Assembly: GCF_015832195.1 (NCBI RefSeq)
Contig: NC_052021.1
Location: 1,736,001-1,800,000 of the forward strand
Source: Motacilla alba alba
Taxonomy: Eukaryota > Chordata > Aves > Passeriformes > Motacillidae
Reading direction: 5' to 3'
Length of the DNA: 64,000 nucleotides
Numbering within the stretch: position 1 is the first letter of the stretch; every line of letters begins with the position of its first letter. Under the pieces are notes generated by a model, which saw only the letters and a program-made list of their open reading frames with translations, was not told the origin of the DNA and did not search any database. Position numbers and translations under genes: made by a program. Below, in pieces: positions 36,401 to 47,700 of the stretch.

Positions 36401-38401
36401 ACTTGGGAGACTATTTGAAGCACAACACCAGTTATTTAGCTATGCAAAGTAAATCTACAAAATTTTTCATAAGAACTTGATAGATACTTGTAGGGTGCTG
36501 CCTGGGCCTCATCAATGTCACCGATGACCTAATTCTTGCTTTCACAATTTCAGATTTTATTTCAAAGTCAGGGGAGAATGATATCTAATATTTATGTTGT
36601 TAGGATGTGTGCACTATTGACTCTGCAACATTTTAGACTTGTGTTCAAACATGGTGTTAGATTTTTTAAAATTCCCTCAGTATCAAACTGGCTTTTGTTT
36701 AATGCTTTGAATATTATTCTGAAACAGCTTCCCTGAATGGAGGCACTGGATTTGATGTGGCAGAACAGAGACAGACAACAACAGCAAGATACTAACTATA
36801 AAGATAATCAACAGATTTTAATTACACTTGGTATTTTACTCCTTAGCAGTCTGGTGCTCTGCAGGAACAAATGGTCAAATTGGCAGCAGCACGGTGTGCC
36901 CACAGCAGACTTCAGACAGCAAACTATTCACAGGAGTCATTACTGAACGCTGACGGCCTTTCCCATAGAAAAAGAAAGCTTGCAATGGTTTCTGCACCTG
37001 CAAGGAGTTTCCTAGCAACACCACCGAGGAAACTGTATGCCAGGATTTTCTTTTCAGAGCTCTTTTTGTTGAATATAGCAGCAGTTGTAAAACAAAGGTC
37101 AAGCTCTTCAAAGCAATGTTGTGTATTACATTTACTCAGAGAAGTGTTTGTGTTGTAGTTCTCTGCCTAGAGGATAAATATTGGGTTACAGTGTCATCCA
37201 ATAGACAACGGTGGTTTAGTTAAACGTGAACATAGCTTAATCTAAAACGTCGCTTTTTACTTGGGGGAAAATTCCTGTTAGTGTTTAACAGTGGGTTATC
37301 CTTGTGAAGGAACCAGGAGCCCCTGCTGCCTTCTGCCTGCCTGGCAGCTGGGCACAGCCAGGGGAGCACAGAACATCACCTGGTCGTGGGAGCAGACCAT
37401 TACTCTGACTGAAAAAAAGAAGAAAGAGGGAGAGTTTGGTTTTTTGTTTTGTCTGAGGAGATGTATGCAGTCACTGGCTCACTGTGTGCACAGACCTCAG
37501 GTGAGTCCCTGCTCTGTGCCTCGTCATCAACAACTTCAGGGGAAATACTTATTTCAGCCACAGCACGCACAGGCACCGTGTCAGGAGTCCTTGCTGGGCT
37601 TGTCCTCTGCCGCCGTGGGAAGGGGAGAGGTCAGAGTGTATCTGTGTTTTATGGATGGGGGAGTTGAGCTGGAGGACTAAGACCCTTTTCAGCCCTCTGG
37701 GCTGGGGTTGCAGAGTTACTGGGGCAGAGGGGCCACACTCTTGGCCCCTCCAAACTTCTGCTTTTGTCATGCAGAATAAGAACAACGTTTTTGTCTCTTA
37801 CCAGGACAGATAGTGAGGTAGCCTAAAGAATGCATGCAGCTGTAATAAGAGTTTTTGCTCTCTACCCAGTTTACTAAATAATCTCTCATTCTAGAACCCA
37901 GTCTAAAAGTGGCATTTTACAATTTGTATTCAATTTTATGTGCAAGACCAGGGACAAAGCCTATTACTTGTATTTTTTTTTCCTTGTGTTCTGACTTGGT
38001 GAAAACATTTTGTACTTAGCTCATTGGATGTTGACCTTTTCCCCATTAGCTACTTGGAGAAATACAGGTTCTGCATGGTTTAACGTGTAAGCAGTCTTCT
38101 AAAAAATCAGCAGTCATCAGAAATAATTCTCTCTCTCAGCTCCCTGTTTATTAATCTAAATTATGACTTTGGCTGGAATTTTATACCAAACAAACTACTG
38201 TGCTTAAGGCAACCTTCTGTTTCCTTCATTACAAAGGCTCTTGACAAGTGCTAGCACCACCTCCCTCCTCTCAGAAATATTTCCGAGTAATTTGCCAAAG
38301 AAAATTAGCTGAGGATAAGGGAAATTTTCAGTGCAAATCTTTCACAGCTAATAGAAAAAAATGATGCACTATTCCATTCAAATAATTTTGTTTTCCTTTA
38401 G

Positions 38402-38554
38402 GTGATGTGACCCCTGCTCTCATGAATCCTCTCTCGCAGCCACGCTCTGTTCCTTTGGCAGAAGGAATATGCTGGACCATATCACACATGAATGCAGATC
38501 ATGTGGTGGTCACTCAGGAAACTTTATTGGAGCAGTTAGTGAAAAATTATCCAG
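38402..38554 (+). CDS. STOX1: STOX1 winged-helix exon (human exon 2)
   Basis: Encodes DVTPALMNPLSQPRSVPLAE then HMNADHVVVTQETLLEQLVK, aligning with human residues that begin GDVFPVQMNP. It receives one base from the preceding exon and passes one G to the next. Confidence 0.93.
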
Positions 38555-41500
38555 GTAAGTTGTTTGTTTCTCCCTCCTTTAAAAAGTGTCTGTATCATCA
38601 AGTTTGAGTTTCTGACATTGGACAAGGGATCAGGGCAAGGTGAAGGAGTACAGTTAACAGGGAACTGGTAGGTACATGAACGTGCATACCTCCCATCAAT
38701 CTGTGAGTGTCACTGCCTTGACTCGAATGCAATCCTTTCCACAGATGTAATAAATCTTTGAGAATTAGAGGGAACTGACTGTAGTTAAGAGTATGCCCTT
38801 CCTAGAGGGTGGGAAAGCACAGAAGTGGTATTTAGGTGCTAGACATGGAACAGCATAAAACAGACTGTTAGATCACAGAGACTCTAAGTCCTCCTTTAGG
38901 AGACAGGAACACAGCTGACTTTGACTGCAAAGGGACTGGGTAGGAGTCTACATCTGATGTTGCTATCAAAAACTATAACCAGCCTCGAATTCAGGTTTGT
39001 TGGTCGTATTCTAGCCCTTTCCTTCCTGAAAGGAAATTACTTACACTAAGTGATCTTTAGTTCTTCACTTCTAGCCCAGCTGCTTGGAGCATGGTGCAAA
39101 TAATGCCAAGGTTGTTTGATTCCCATATGGACCACTCACTTAAGAGTTGGACTTGATGATCCTTGTGGTTCCTTCCAACTCAGAGTATTCTGTGATTCTG
39201 AGGGGTTGGCAGCCACTTCTATTAACTGTTTTCTATAAGTCTGAAAAATATCCCATTTCCCTTAGATCTGCAATATCAAAGTGCTACTGTGTTTGAAACT
39301 TTGAAGAGGCTCATTCTGGCCCTCTCAGGAGGCTGCTTTGTTTGATACTGAGCTGCTTCTTTCGAGTCCTCTTAATCTTACAGCTCTGTGAATGTTATAG
39401 GCTGATCTGGTGGGCGTTTTAACCGGTGGGAAAAATATTAATGCAACCCCACAAAGTGACACAGAATCATGCCAGGAATGCGTTGCGCTCAGTAAGTGCA
39501 CTGTGATAACCACAAGGCAGAATTTATAGGTCAGCCAGAAGCAACATTCTCAAAGTTTGTAGGGTCTGAAGGTATTTCTTGCTGTGTTTTCACCTTGCTG
39601 GAAGTTCTTAATTTTGTGAGCAGGAGGTCAGCTGTGACTAGACTAAGGACTCTGAGACTGTGACACCTGATGGAAAACTGCAGCAGAGACCAGTCTCAGT
39701 GAGGTAATAAATTCACATCTGACCAAACTACACCAGAAACTTCAGACAGTGATGAAAGCCCCTGTTAAATAACATGCCAGGAGGGAAATGCTTTGAACAA
39801 GAGGTTGTTTGGTTTGTACCTGGCAGAAAGCCTCTCTCATGAATATCATATTCTGACAGACACAGACAACATCCTTGCTCCCTCACAGTGGTGCTGCAGT
39901 GGCAACATAGCTGGCCTTTACCTAAATGCTTTGGGTGTTTCATTTTCAGATGATTTCAGGGCTGCTGTAAGAGAGAAATCTTTTGGCCAGAACCCATTTT
40001 ATTTGAGAAATTGTTTCTGATTTGAAGTATCTGTCTCTTTGTTCTAGGCATTGCAGTGCCCTCCCACAACGCCTTATATAATATCCTTGGCACTCTAATT
40101 AAGGAAAGAAAAATCTATCATACAGGAGAAGGATATTTCATTGTGACTCCCAACACTTACTTTATCACAAATGATGCCACAGAAGACAACAGAAGGATGC
40201 TGCTGGAGGACAGACGTTGCTGTTCATCACCTTCCATCACTGACCTGGTAAACATTAAGCCCTGTGCACACCTAGGGAAAGAAAGCACTCCTACAGTACC
40301 CTGTTACAGATCCTGCCATTGCTACCCTGACCAAAATACACCCTGTGAACAAAGGCATTGGCAGGTGAGGAGCCATGGATCTAATGGAGCGGGAAAGAGA
40401 GGCTGCAGTGAACTGAAGCCTACAATTCGAACTCAAGGCATTTCCCCATCTGCTGAGAACCACTCCTGGGACACCATCAGATCCCTGACATCTGTGAAAG
40501 CAAAACCGAAAAGCAAAATGTTTGGCCTTGGCCTTTTCTGGAGAAGTGGTTCTAAGAAAGAAAAACACAAGAAGGAGTACTCCACTTTTTCAGGCCAGTT
40601 TCCTCCCCAGGAGTGGCCAGTCAGGGATGAAGATGACTTAGACAACATTCCACGTGATATTGAACATGAAATCATCAAGCGTATTAACCCTACTCTTACA
40701 GTTGAAAATTTGATTAAACACACAATATTAATGCAGAAGTTCGAGGAGCAGAAAAAAGGTATCAGTAAAGAGAAAAAATATATTGGTAATGGTACCTCGG
40801 CTGAAGTGTCAACACTCAGGCAAAACCATCTTTCAAAGGATTGTATTCAACAGGCACCAAGTAAAACAGCAAAATGCACCAGGAAAACCAAATCAAAGAG
40901 GGAAAAGCAGATGAGCAGGAGCAGCAGGAAATCTCACATAGTGAAGCTAACATCCCAAAACGTGAAACTGGAAGAGAGCTTTCCACTGCCCATCAAAAAC
41001 CAAGAGCCACCTGATGCAGCAGGGGAATCCCACGTGATATACAAGAAGCAGATCAAGAATCCTTTCCAGGGTCTGCCATGGAGACCTCGCAGCTTTCATG
41101 GCAGAGGGCACCAAGGTGGTGCTAAGAGTCAGCTGAAGTGCCAGACTCAAAAGGGAGGAAGGGCTTTCCATAGGCCACAGTCCTTGGCCTCCTCAGGACC
41201 CTTTGGCTGTGAAACTGAAAGGCTGGATGCAGAAAGTGAGGCTGGCAAAGCTAAGCAAAACAACCTACTCCATGCTAACAGGTCCGACCTTCAACTAAAG
41301 AAAGACAGTTTGGGTGAGAATGGTAGCTGTCCACAAGGCAGTAATCTGCAAATAGATAACAGAACTAGATACTTCCTGGAGAGTAACATTTCCAAAGAAA
41401 ATGTCTATAAAAGAACAGTTAAAAAAAAGTCCCCTTGCTCCTACGTTGAAGATAAAGGTGTGTGCAAAGAAGATGCAAAATTTCCATTCTACCTGAGAGA

Positions 41501-43360
41501 CGAGCATTGCAGATGCAAAGCAGACACTGTGTGTGAGCTCTTAGATCAAACAGCCAGTGACTTTCAAAATGTCCATCTTCCAAATTACACGGCCAGTGTT
41601 AACCTGGCCCCAAAAAATGGTGTGAAATACAGACCAAAGACTGATAAAAAGAGTGAACTTATATTTAACCATGACTGTGCCAGCCATCCTGGATCAACGG
41701 AGCTGGAAAGGGAAGGGTCTACTGAGAACTCCCATCTTCTGCACCGAAAGGGACGTGACGGTGACACCTGTACCTCGTCACATCTGGATGAGAATTCTGA
41801 ACACCTGGCCCCTGGCCATGCCTTGTCAGCCACACGAGACTGGAGCACAGCTGTGTCCCTAAGAGCCTCTCAGGCTGGTACCTGCCCTGCCCAGCACGAC
41901 ACAAGCGTTCATACATGTGATACACCAGGTGGCTCAAAGGAGCATCCTAAACCAGACTGCACAGAGGAAAGCTGGCTGGGCAGTCAGGCTCTTCCGAAAG
42001 GCCACAGAAAGGATGAAGGAACTGGCCTCACCGAATGTGGGAAGGGCTCAGCTGTGGCAGACTTCTGCCAGGCTGCCTCCGATGCTGGCACTCTGCAGAA
42101 CTTCACCCGTGAGGTGGGCCAAGGAGCAGCACGCTGTGCTCAGGGCTCACGGACCAAAGGAGTGAGAAACCCCCCAGGACAAAAAGAGCAGCTGGTAAAG
42201 AACACACGTCCTGTGACCCCAGAACAGAAACACTCAGAAGGGACAGAGAACCACAGCATTACAGGAGACAGTGGAATTGACTCCCCAAGGTAAGAAAGCA
42301 CGTGACACTAAGTTAGATGCTCTATCTCCAGAGCAACCATCAGATTTAGGCAGAAATGTTGCAGTAAATCACAAACCCCTTCCCCAACAACATTTGTAAA
42401 AAAAAATATATATTTTTTTTACTTCATTGTTATGATCCAGAAATACCCAAACAGTATAGTTCTGCTAATTCCTTTAACAGGAACATTCTCCCTAAATTGC
42501 TGCTGTTTGTATTTTGCGGTTGTTTTCATGAGGCAGGAAAACAGCAGAAGTTCTGTCCTGCAGGTAGAGATGACCTGGGGCAGAAATGTTAAGAAGCAGG
42601 GTGTTTGATAAGTTCAGTGTTAAACGCTGTGTTTGACAAGCTCCTGTCTGCAGGCAGTTCAGCTCACGCAGACCTCCCCATCTGACACTGGATATTGTCC
42701 CAGATCCTCCAGCTGTGCATAAAGAATAGAGACCCAGTGGAAATTTAAAGCAGAAAATACCATTTGACTTGCTCACCACAGACAGAACGTGTACATCACC
42801 CGAGCTTTCACGGGGTACGTTCTGCCTGTAATTACACCTGAAAATCCATTAATGGAAAAGAAACTGCTATGAAACCAACTGTAACACAGTTGTACATGGA
42901 GACCTCCAAACCTTAACTAAATTGACAAGAATCTATGTTAAAAATCACATCTTTTTTTTTTTTTTTTGGTAACAGCAGCACATATTCTTAATATCTTAAA
43001 TGAGTGGTATTTAACTGTAATTAAACCATTGGAGTCCTCATTACATTTGTACCATCCCCTTGAGAAGCCAGCACGTGAAGGAACAAACCACAGACTACAG
43101 TTTCTAAGGGAATCCTGCTAATGGCTAATGTTTCCCTTGAGCAGCTCTTGGCTGTGCACCCTTCCCAGCACATTTCCTGTGTATTACTTGGACACGAAGA
43201 CTTGAAATCTTCAGCAAAATGCATTTCAGAGGACCATTTTGACTGTGTGTGTACATGCCCATCTGTGGCACTAAAAGCTAAGCCAACTCAGGACATTTTT
43301 GGAATGTGGAGTCTGACTTCTGATTATTATATTATTTTAGGTGGACTGAAAAGAAGATGA
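38402..43360 (+). CDS. STOX1: STOX1, storkhead-box protein 1 (exon 1 not found)
   Basis: Winged-helix transcription factor of the storkhead family, implicated in trophoblast and redox/cell-cycle control in mammals. Three exons join in phase to give 814 complete codons including the stop. Order of features: winged-helix/storkhead domain split across the first two exons (VVTQETLLEQLVKNYPG, then ILGTLIKERKIYHTGEGYF); conserved block WPVRDEDDLDNIPRD with EIIKRINP and LIKHT; NPFQGL segment; long variable Ser/Lys-rich region; conserved TGDSGIDSP near the end. The visible part starts in phase with one base owed by a missing upstream exon, which in human encodes the first ~100 residues. An internal Met at 38422 could start a shorter form. 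The terminal exon is degenerate (separate entry). Confidence 0.93.
39066..39200 (+). mobile_element. tRNA-Ile-headed, CR1-tailed SINE (songbird TguSINE1 type)
   Basis: The first half (TAGCCCAGCTGCTTGGAGCA, TGGTGCAAATAATGCCAAGG, ending TATGGACCA) is a decayed tRNA-Ile gene with A- and B-box remnants. The second half (TTGGACTTGATGATCCTTGT, CCTTCCAACTCAGAGTATTC, TGTGATTCTG) is a CR1 3' tail. This composite is the design of the finch SINE mobilised by CR1. It lies in the STOX1 intron between the winged-helix and large exons. Confidence 0.75.
40048..42289 (+). CDS. STOX1: STOX1 large central exon (human exon 3)
   Basis: A 2,242-base exon. It completes the storkhead domain (ERKIYHTGEGYFIVTPNTYF), carries the conserved acidic/helical block starting near 40,610 and the NPFQGLPWRPRS segment near 41,055, and ends GDSGIDSP plus AG at donor GTAAGA. 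Length and end points agree with the mammalian exon; the middle is poorly conserved. Confidence 0.96.
43312..43360 (+). CDS. STOX1: STOX1 terminal exon, provisional
   Basis: The frame LTSDYYIILGGLKRR aligns without gaps to human LGSNNSVILDGLKRR. The only AG in compatible phase is at 43310-43311, giving Ser at the junction and removing two residues relative to human. At the position matching the human exon boundary the genome reads GG, not AG. A TGA follows KRR directly. Alternative acceptors at 43291 or 43340 would give short unrelated tails. Exon start is uncertain; homology of the frame is fairly secure. Confidence 0.5.
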
Positions 43361-43474
43361 AGCTCCCTGCCAAATTCTAAAAGTATAAATAACAATGCAA
43401 AAAGGAGGACAAGTGAAAGGACAATTGCAACAAAAAATTCCTTCCTTCCTCCAACTCTGGTTGTGAATATTTGA
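43361..43474 (+). pseudogene. STOX1: Conserved STOX1 C-terminal tail lying after an in-frame TGA
   Basis: After the TGA at 43358-43360 the same frame stays open for 37 codons to a second TGA. It ends NSFLPPTLVVNI, which matches the human STOX1 C-terminus NSLLPLTPVINV as I recall it. The segment was therefore coding in an ancestor and is now untranslated unless the stop is read through or is a sequence error. Confidence 0.65.
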
Positions 43475-43662
43475 TTTTTTTTTAATGAGATTGGTAAACT
43501 TTCCTTGTAACAAGGCAACCATACTGTCAATGCAGCTGGTCACATCAGTGAGGCAGTCTCTAAATCAAAGCTGTTAGTTAGAACTTTTGACAGTAGCGTT
43601 TGGAAAGGTCATGTGTGTTTTGTTTGCCCCACCTTTAATAATGTTTTGTGTGTCCCTGTGAC

Positions 43663-43668
43663 AATAAA
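43663..43668 (+). other. STOX1 poly(A) signal AATAAA
   Basis: A canonical signal in CAATAAAGTG, about 300 bases after the predicted stop. It is followed by a moderately GT-rich tract. Confidence 0.7.
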
Positions 43669-43689
43669 GTGAGAACTGCATTCTCCCTT

Positions 43690-44340
43690 CAGACCAAACC
43701 ACTGACCTGGAGGGGGTTTGTTTCTCCAATAGGAACTGCAGTTGGACAGGGCTGTTTCACACTGTAACTCTGGAAAGTGTTTCCTACCTGTGCCACAGAA
43801 ATCAGCACACGCTTCACTTTCCCCGCTAGAAAACAAAACAAAACCTGGTTACTACAAAAATTCCTTCAATCCCAAGGTTCTGTGACCGTGTCCTGCACTC
43901 TCAGCTATCCTCAGTCTACCTGGTGTGTTTGTATCTGCCAAGCAGGGTTTAGTCTTTGCAAAGGAAAACATGCTGGTGGCAGGAGACAGGAGCTAAGGCC
44001 AGTGCCACTGCTGTGGGACAGACCCTGCTCTGCTCCTGACCTTCCCATTCCGTAAGGAATCCACATCCTGGCAGCTGTCAGGATTGCTTCACACATTTAA
44101 CTTCCTAAGGCTGATTTTGACTTCTTCCTCTCGATTTATCCCTGTAGCTACGAGCAGATTGCGCTGAGATTGTGCTGGGCTCACGCTGCGTATCACCACA
44201 GGCTTGTGGATTTTAAATCAGTCATTTGGTAACATCGCCTTTTCCTACTTCGGACTTTTCACTACTACTGAACACCTCTCTGCGGTAGTTAGGGAGGCTA
44301 AAGCCGTCAGCTTGTGAAGCTACAGGAGGTTTGTTCTGGG
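43690..44340. other. STOX1-helicase spacer, no gene seen
   Basis: Between the STOX1 poly(A) region and the helicase CpG island. Only short unsupported open frames on both strands; no repeat recognised. Confidence 0.6.
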
Positions 44341-44647
44341 GAAGGCAGGGCCCTGGCCGAGCCCTCATGGCGGCCCTGTCATGGCGGCCGCCCCCTCCCA
44401 GCGTGCGGTGCGCGCGGGGTGCGCCGGGACTTGCAGTCCTCGCGTTGTCCCCCGGGGCACGCCGGGAGTTGTGGTCCCACACCGACGGCCTGATGCGATT
44501 GGCTGCGGGGCGGCGTGGCCCCGCCCCCGCGCTGCCGGATCCGCCGTCCATTGGCTGCCGGGAGGCTGGGCCGCTCGGAGCGTGACGCGCGGCGGGCGCG
44601 CGGCTGGTGCGGAGCGCGGCGTGGCGGAGCGGCGGCGGCGAGCGGAG
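44341..44647 (+). promoter_or_regulatory. CpG-island promoter of helicase gene 1
   Basis: A very GC- and CpG-rich block. It contains two YY1-like ATGGCGGC sites (44367-44374, 44381-44388) and two related ZNF143/THAP11-like modules, CCGGGACTTGCAGTCC (44424-44439) and CCGGGAGTTGTGGTCC (44462-44477). Two inverted CCAAT boxes (ATTGG at 44498-44502 and 44550-44554) and a GC box near 44520 follow. There is no TATA box. This arrangement is typical of housekeeping and ribosome-biogenesis genes. The start site is inferred to lie just before the ATG at 44648. Confidence 0.75.
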
Positions 44648-44761
44648 ATGCCCGAGGCCACCCGGTGCAGCAGCAGCAGCAGCGGCAGCGGGGCCGAGTC
44701 GGGCTCCGACTGCTCCATGGACACCGAGGGGGTCCCGGAGAGCGGCCGCCGGCGGCACAAG
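44648..44761 (+). CDS. DDX21/DDX50: Helicase gene 1 exon 1
   Basis: Encodes [20 protein letters not shown] to SGRRRHK, Ser-rich. The ATG sits in GCGGAGATGC, with A three bases before. Donor is GTACCG inside the CpG island. Confidence 0.9.
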
Positions 44762-47700
44762 GTACCGGGGAAGGGCTCCGGGTACGGCCTGGCCGCGCCC
44801 GCCCGCTGAGGCCGGCGCCCGGCGAGTCCGGCCTCGGATCGCGGCCGCCCGCACCGCCGCTGGCGCGGGCCGGGCGAGGCGTGCGCGGCGCGGCCGCGGG
44901 GCGGCCCGGGCCGGGCGGCCACGTGCGCGGGCGGGCCGGGCCGCGGCCTCGCCGCGTGTCGGGGCGGCCCCGCCGGACGCGCCGGGCCTGCCGGAGCCGC
45001 CGGGAGCCCGGGAAGCGCTTTGCCCGGCGCCCGGATCGGGGCAGAGCCCCGAAAGCGAAGGCCCGGTTGTCTCGTGGTCGGTAACGTGTCTCCTGAGCGG
45101 CGGCGGCCGGCAGGGATCTGTTGCCTTGTGTCAGCCACCGCCCCCGTCAGTAACTAGAACGTGCGCTTGAAGCTTTAACTGTTCTGCGCCCTCTTCTCTG
45201 TTCCGTGTCGCTTGGATCCACGAGCGTGTGTTTTCATTTGCTCTGTGCCTTGTCAGAAGGAGAAAAAGGAGAAGAAATCTAAACGCCGGGACAAGTTTCA
45301 GAGGGGAAAGACTCAGACAGATGACAGCGAGGAATCGGATGAGGAGCGTTATGCCCCGAAACCCAAGAAATCAAAGAGTGTCAGTAAACAGAACGGTCAC
45401 ACGAAAGAGGAGAGCCTGGAGAAATCGAGATTGTCCTCCTTTAGCAGCAAATCCTCCCGCCGAAGCCGGCAGAGTAGTTCTAGTGAAACGTCAAGTGAGA
45501 GCGAAAGTGAGAGCGAGCAGGATCAGGTAAAGCTAATGACTGGTTTTAATTATAGTGATGTGTTTGGGCTTTTAACTCCTGCATTGTAGCGTGGCCAAAT
45601 TTAGAAGGGGTTGTATTCCATTCCCACCCCCTTTCTCATCAGTCGAGAGTGCTCTAAAATGTCAAGATTTAAAGTTCTTGAATTGTTCAGTCTGCCAAGA
45701 ATTCTCAAGGATTCTGAGTTATGAAAGTGCTGAGGTGTTGGATCAGTGCATCGTGGTTTCCTCGCTTCAGCAGCCTGGTGCTGTGGTGGCTGTTGCTGGA
45801 CGGACAGATTGCACTGAGATGGAGCTTTAATATGATTCAGCATCACGAGGTGTATGTGATTCTTGGGGTTGTCCTGTACAGAGCCAGGAGTTGGTCTTGG
45901 TGATCCTTGTGGGTCCCTTCCAACTCGTGATATTCTACGATTCTTATTTAGAGACTTCAGCTTTGGTTTGAGTGTTTGGCATTTACTGTGCTGTTAGAGA
46001 TGAAACAGCCTTAACCTGCAGATCACTTTTGCTAACTTTGTCCAAGTTTGGAATATGATGGTAAAGCAAAGAAGGCTTTTACCTGCAGCTGTGACGCTGT
46101 CACTGAAGAGCATGACAGCAGTGCCTGTGCTGAATTTACTTGAATTACCTTGAATTTGCTGACTGTCATGTAATATTCATGTGGAATCTTACCTGAGTTA
46201 CTGTTTACCTAACAGGAGTTGACTGCAGAGCAGAAGGAGGGTGCTTTCTCCAATTTTTCTATTTCCAAAGAAACTGTCCAGCTTCTTCAAGGTAGGTTTC
46301 TTGACCGCAGAATGTCAGTGATGTCTGTCGTGTTTTTATGCTCAAACACCCTGAATCAATAAGCTTTGAGATGCGCTCTGCTCGTGCCCATACAAGCAGG
46401 GATGCTGTGCAGAAGACACTGATTGCCTGCTCTAAATACACCTTAGAGCACACACTTTGCAGTGATGTCCAGTTCAGCCTTTGCAATAAAATTCTAAACA
46501 ATGTGAGCCAAGGAAAAAAAAAATGATGTGTGAGAATTTTTCAGTTCAAGGTTATTTTGGTGTAAATAAAGGAAAACCAATTATATTTAGTATCTTTGGT
46601 GCTTGTTTATACATGAATTAGTATGAATTAAGAACAGATTTAAAAGGAAGAGGTTTTCACAGATATCATTGCATAAATAAAGGCACAGTGCTGACAGTCT
46701 TTCATAAAGGCTAATAACTTCCTCTGTCCTAGCCAGCACTGTGTCTGGTGGTGTGAAGTGGCAGAATAAAATGGGTAGTCCCAGGGCACTCTTTGCAGAT
46801 GACTTACATGATCAAATAAATCAGTGGAGGTGATGATTCAGTCCTGACTTTCTTTAGAGTTGATGGAAGTTCTTCTTGCAATGATTTCCACTGAAGAGTG
46901 TGAAAGAACACTTGTAAAATGACCATATTAAGGAAATGTCTTGAAATTGTCACAGCTCGAGGAGTGACGTACCTGTTCCCTGTGCAAGTGAAGACCTTCA
47001 ACCCAGTGTATTCTGGCAAGGATGTCATTGCTCAAGCACGAACTGGAACAGGGAAAACATTCTCTTTTGCTATTCCCTTAATTGAAAAGCTTCAGGGAGA
47101 GGCACAGGAAAGAAGAAGAGGTCGTCCACCAAAGGTAACTGTGCCTGGCTAGGATGGTGATTTGCTTTGTCTTACATCTAAATGATTCAGGTATTTCAGC
47201 TGCTGGAGCATCTCTTCAGGTCTGTGCAGGGGTAAGCTAACCCACGTTAAAGGTGATTTAAAAGCCGTGTCCGCTGCATCCTGTGCTGCCTGCCAGCCTG
47301 TGATGAAGAGTGAGCAGCACAGCTGCTCTATCCACTTGTCAGTTCCTTTTTCCGCCACAGGGAGACCAAAACTACAGGTGGTCAGCGTGTTCCTGGATAA
47401 TTTTGCTCAGTCACATTACCAGTTCAGGGCAAGTGGCTCCTGGATGCTTATTTTTCTCCTAAATTGCTAACAGATTAGTTACTAATTGTAACTTGACAGC
47501 TTGTTAAAAGCTGTCTACTCAGACATGTTTCTTTCTAAAACATGTAAACAGTGGGAGGTTTTAAAAATAGATTTCATTTTCACTAGGAACACCACCAAAT
47601 GTTGAAGCTTCTGCTCCAGAGAATGCAGATTTGTTATGAGCTGTGTTCATTCTGCTAAGGAATACCACGTGTGGTTTTTCACTGAATTCTTATGATGCCT

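Larger units (their letters stand above)
18541..38401. other. CCAR1-STOX1 spacer and presumed STOX1 intron 1; no gene supported
   Basis: Nearly 20 kb with many short open frames but none with family resemblance, codon continuity or splice support. Contents noted: T-rich tracts near 18.7 kb, a moderately GC-rich stretch at about 24.1-25.3 kb and another at 25.7-26.1 kb (neither with a clear CpG-island promoter), an A-rich low-complexity run at 25.32-25.36 kb and a (TA)n run at 27.45 kb. STOX1 exon 1 should lie here by synteny but was not found. Confidence 0.6.

Noticed and set aside
43121..43311. Upstream part of the open frame that contains the STOX1 terminal motif
   Set aside because: Only the last residues align with STOX1. 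The upstream part has no similarity to the family and no acceptor in phase except at 43310-43311.
43358..43363. Programmed readthrough of the STOX1 TGA as the preferred explanation
   Set aside because: The context TGA AGC is not the strong CTA-type readthrough context, so readthrough is kept only as one option.
46830..46894. C/D-snoRNA-like boxes (GTGATGA ... CTGA) in helicase gene 1 intron 3
   Set aside because: Only seven bases separate C from D', too short for a guide. The sequences outside the boxes do not pair; the visible inverted repeat (CAGTGGA/TCCACTG) overlaps the D box instead.
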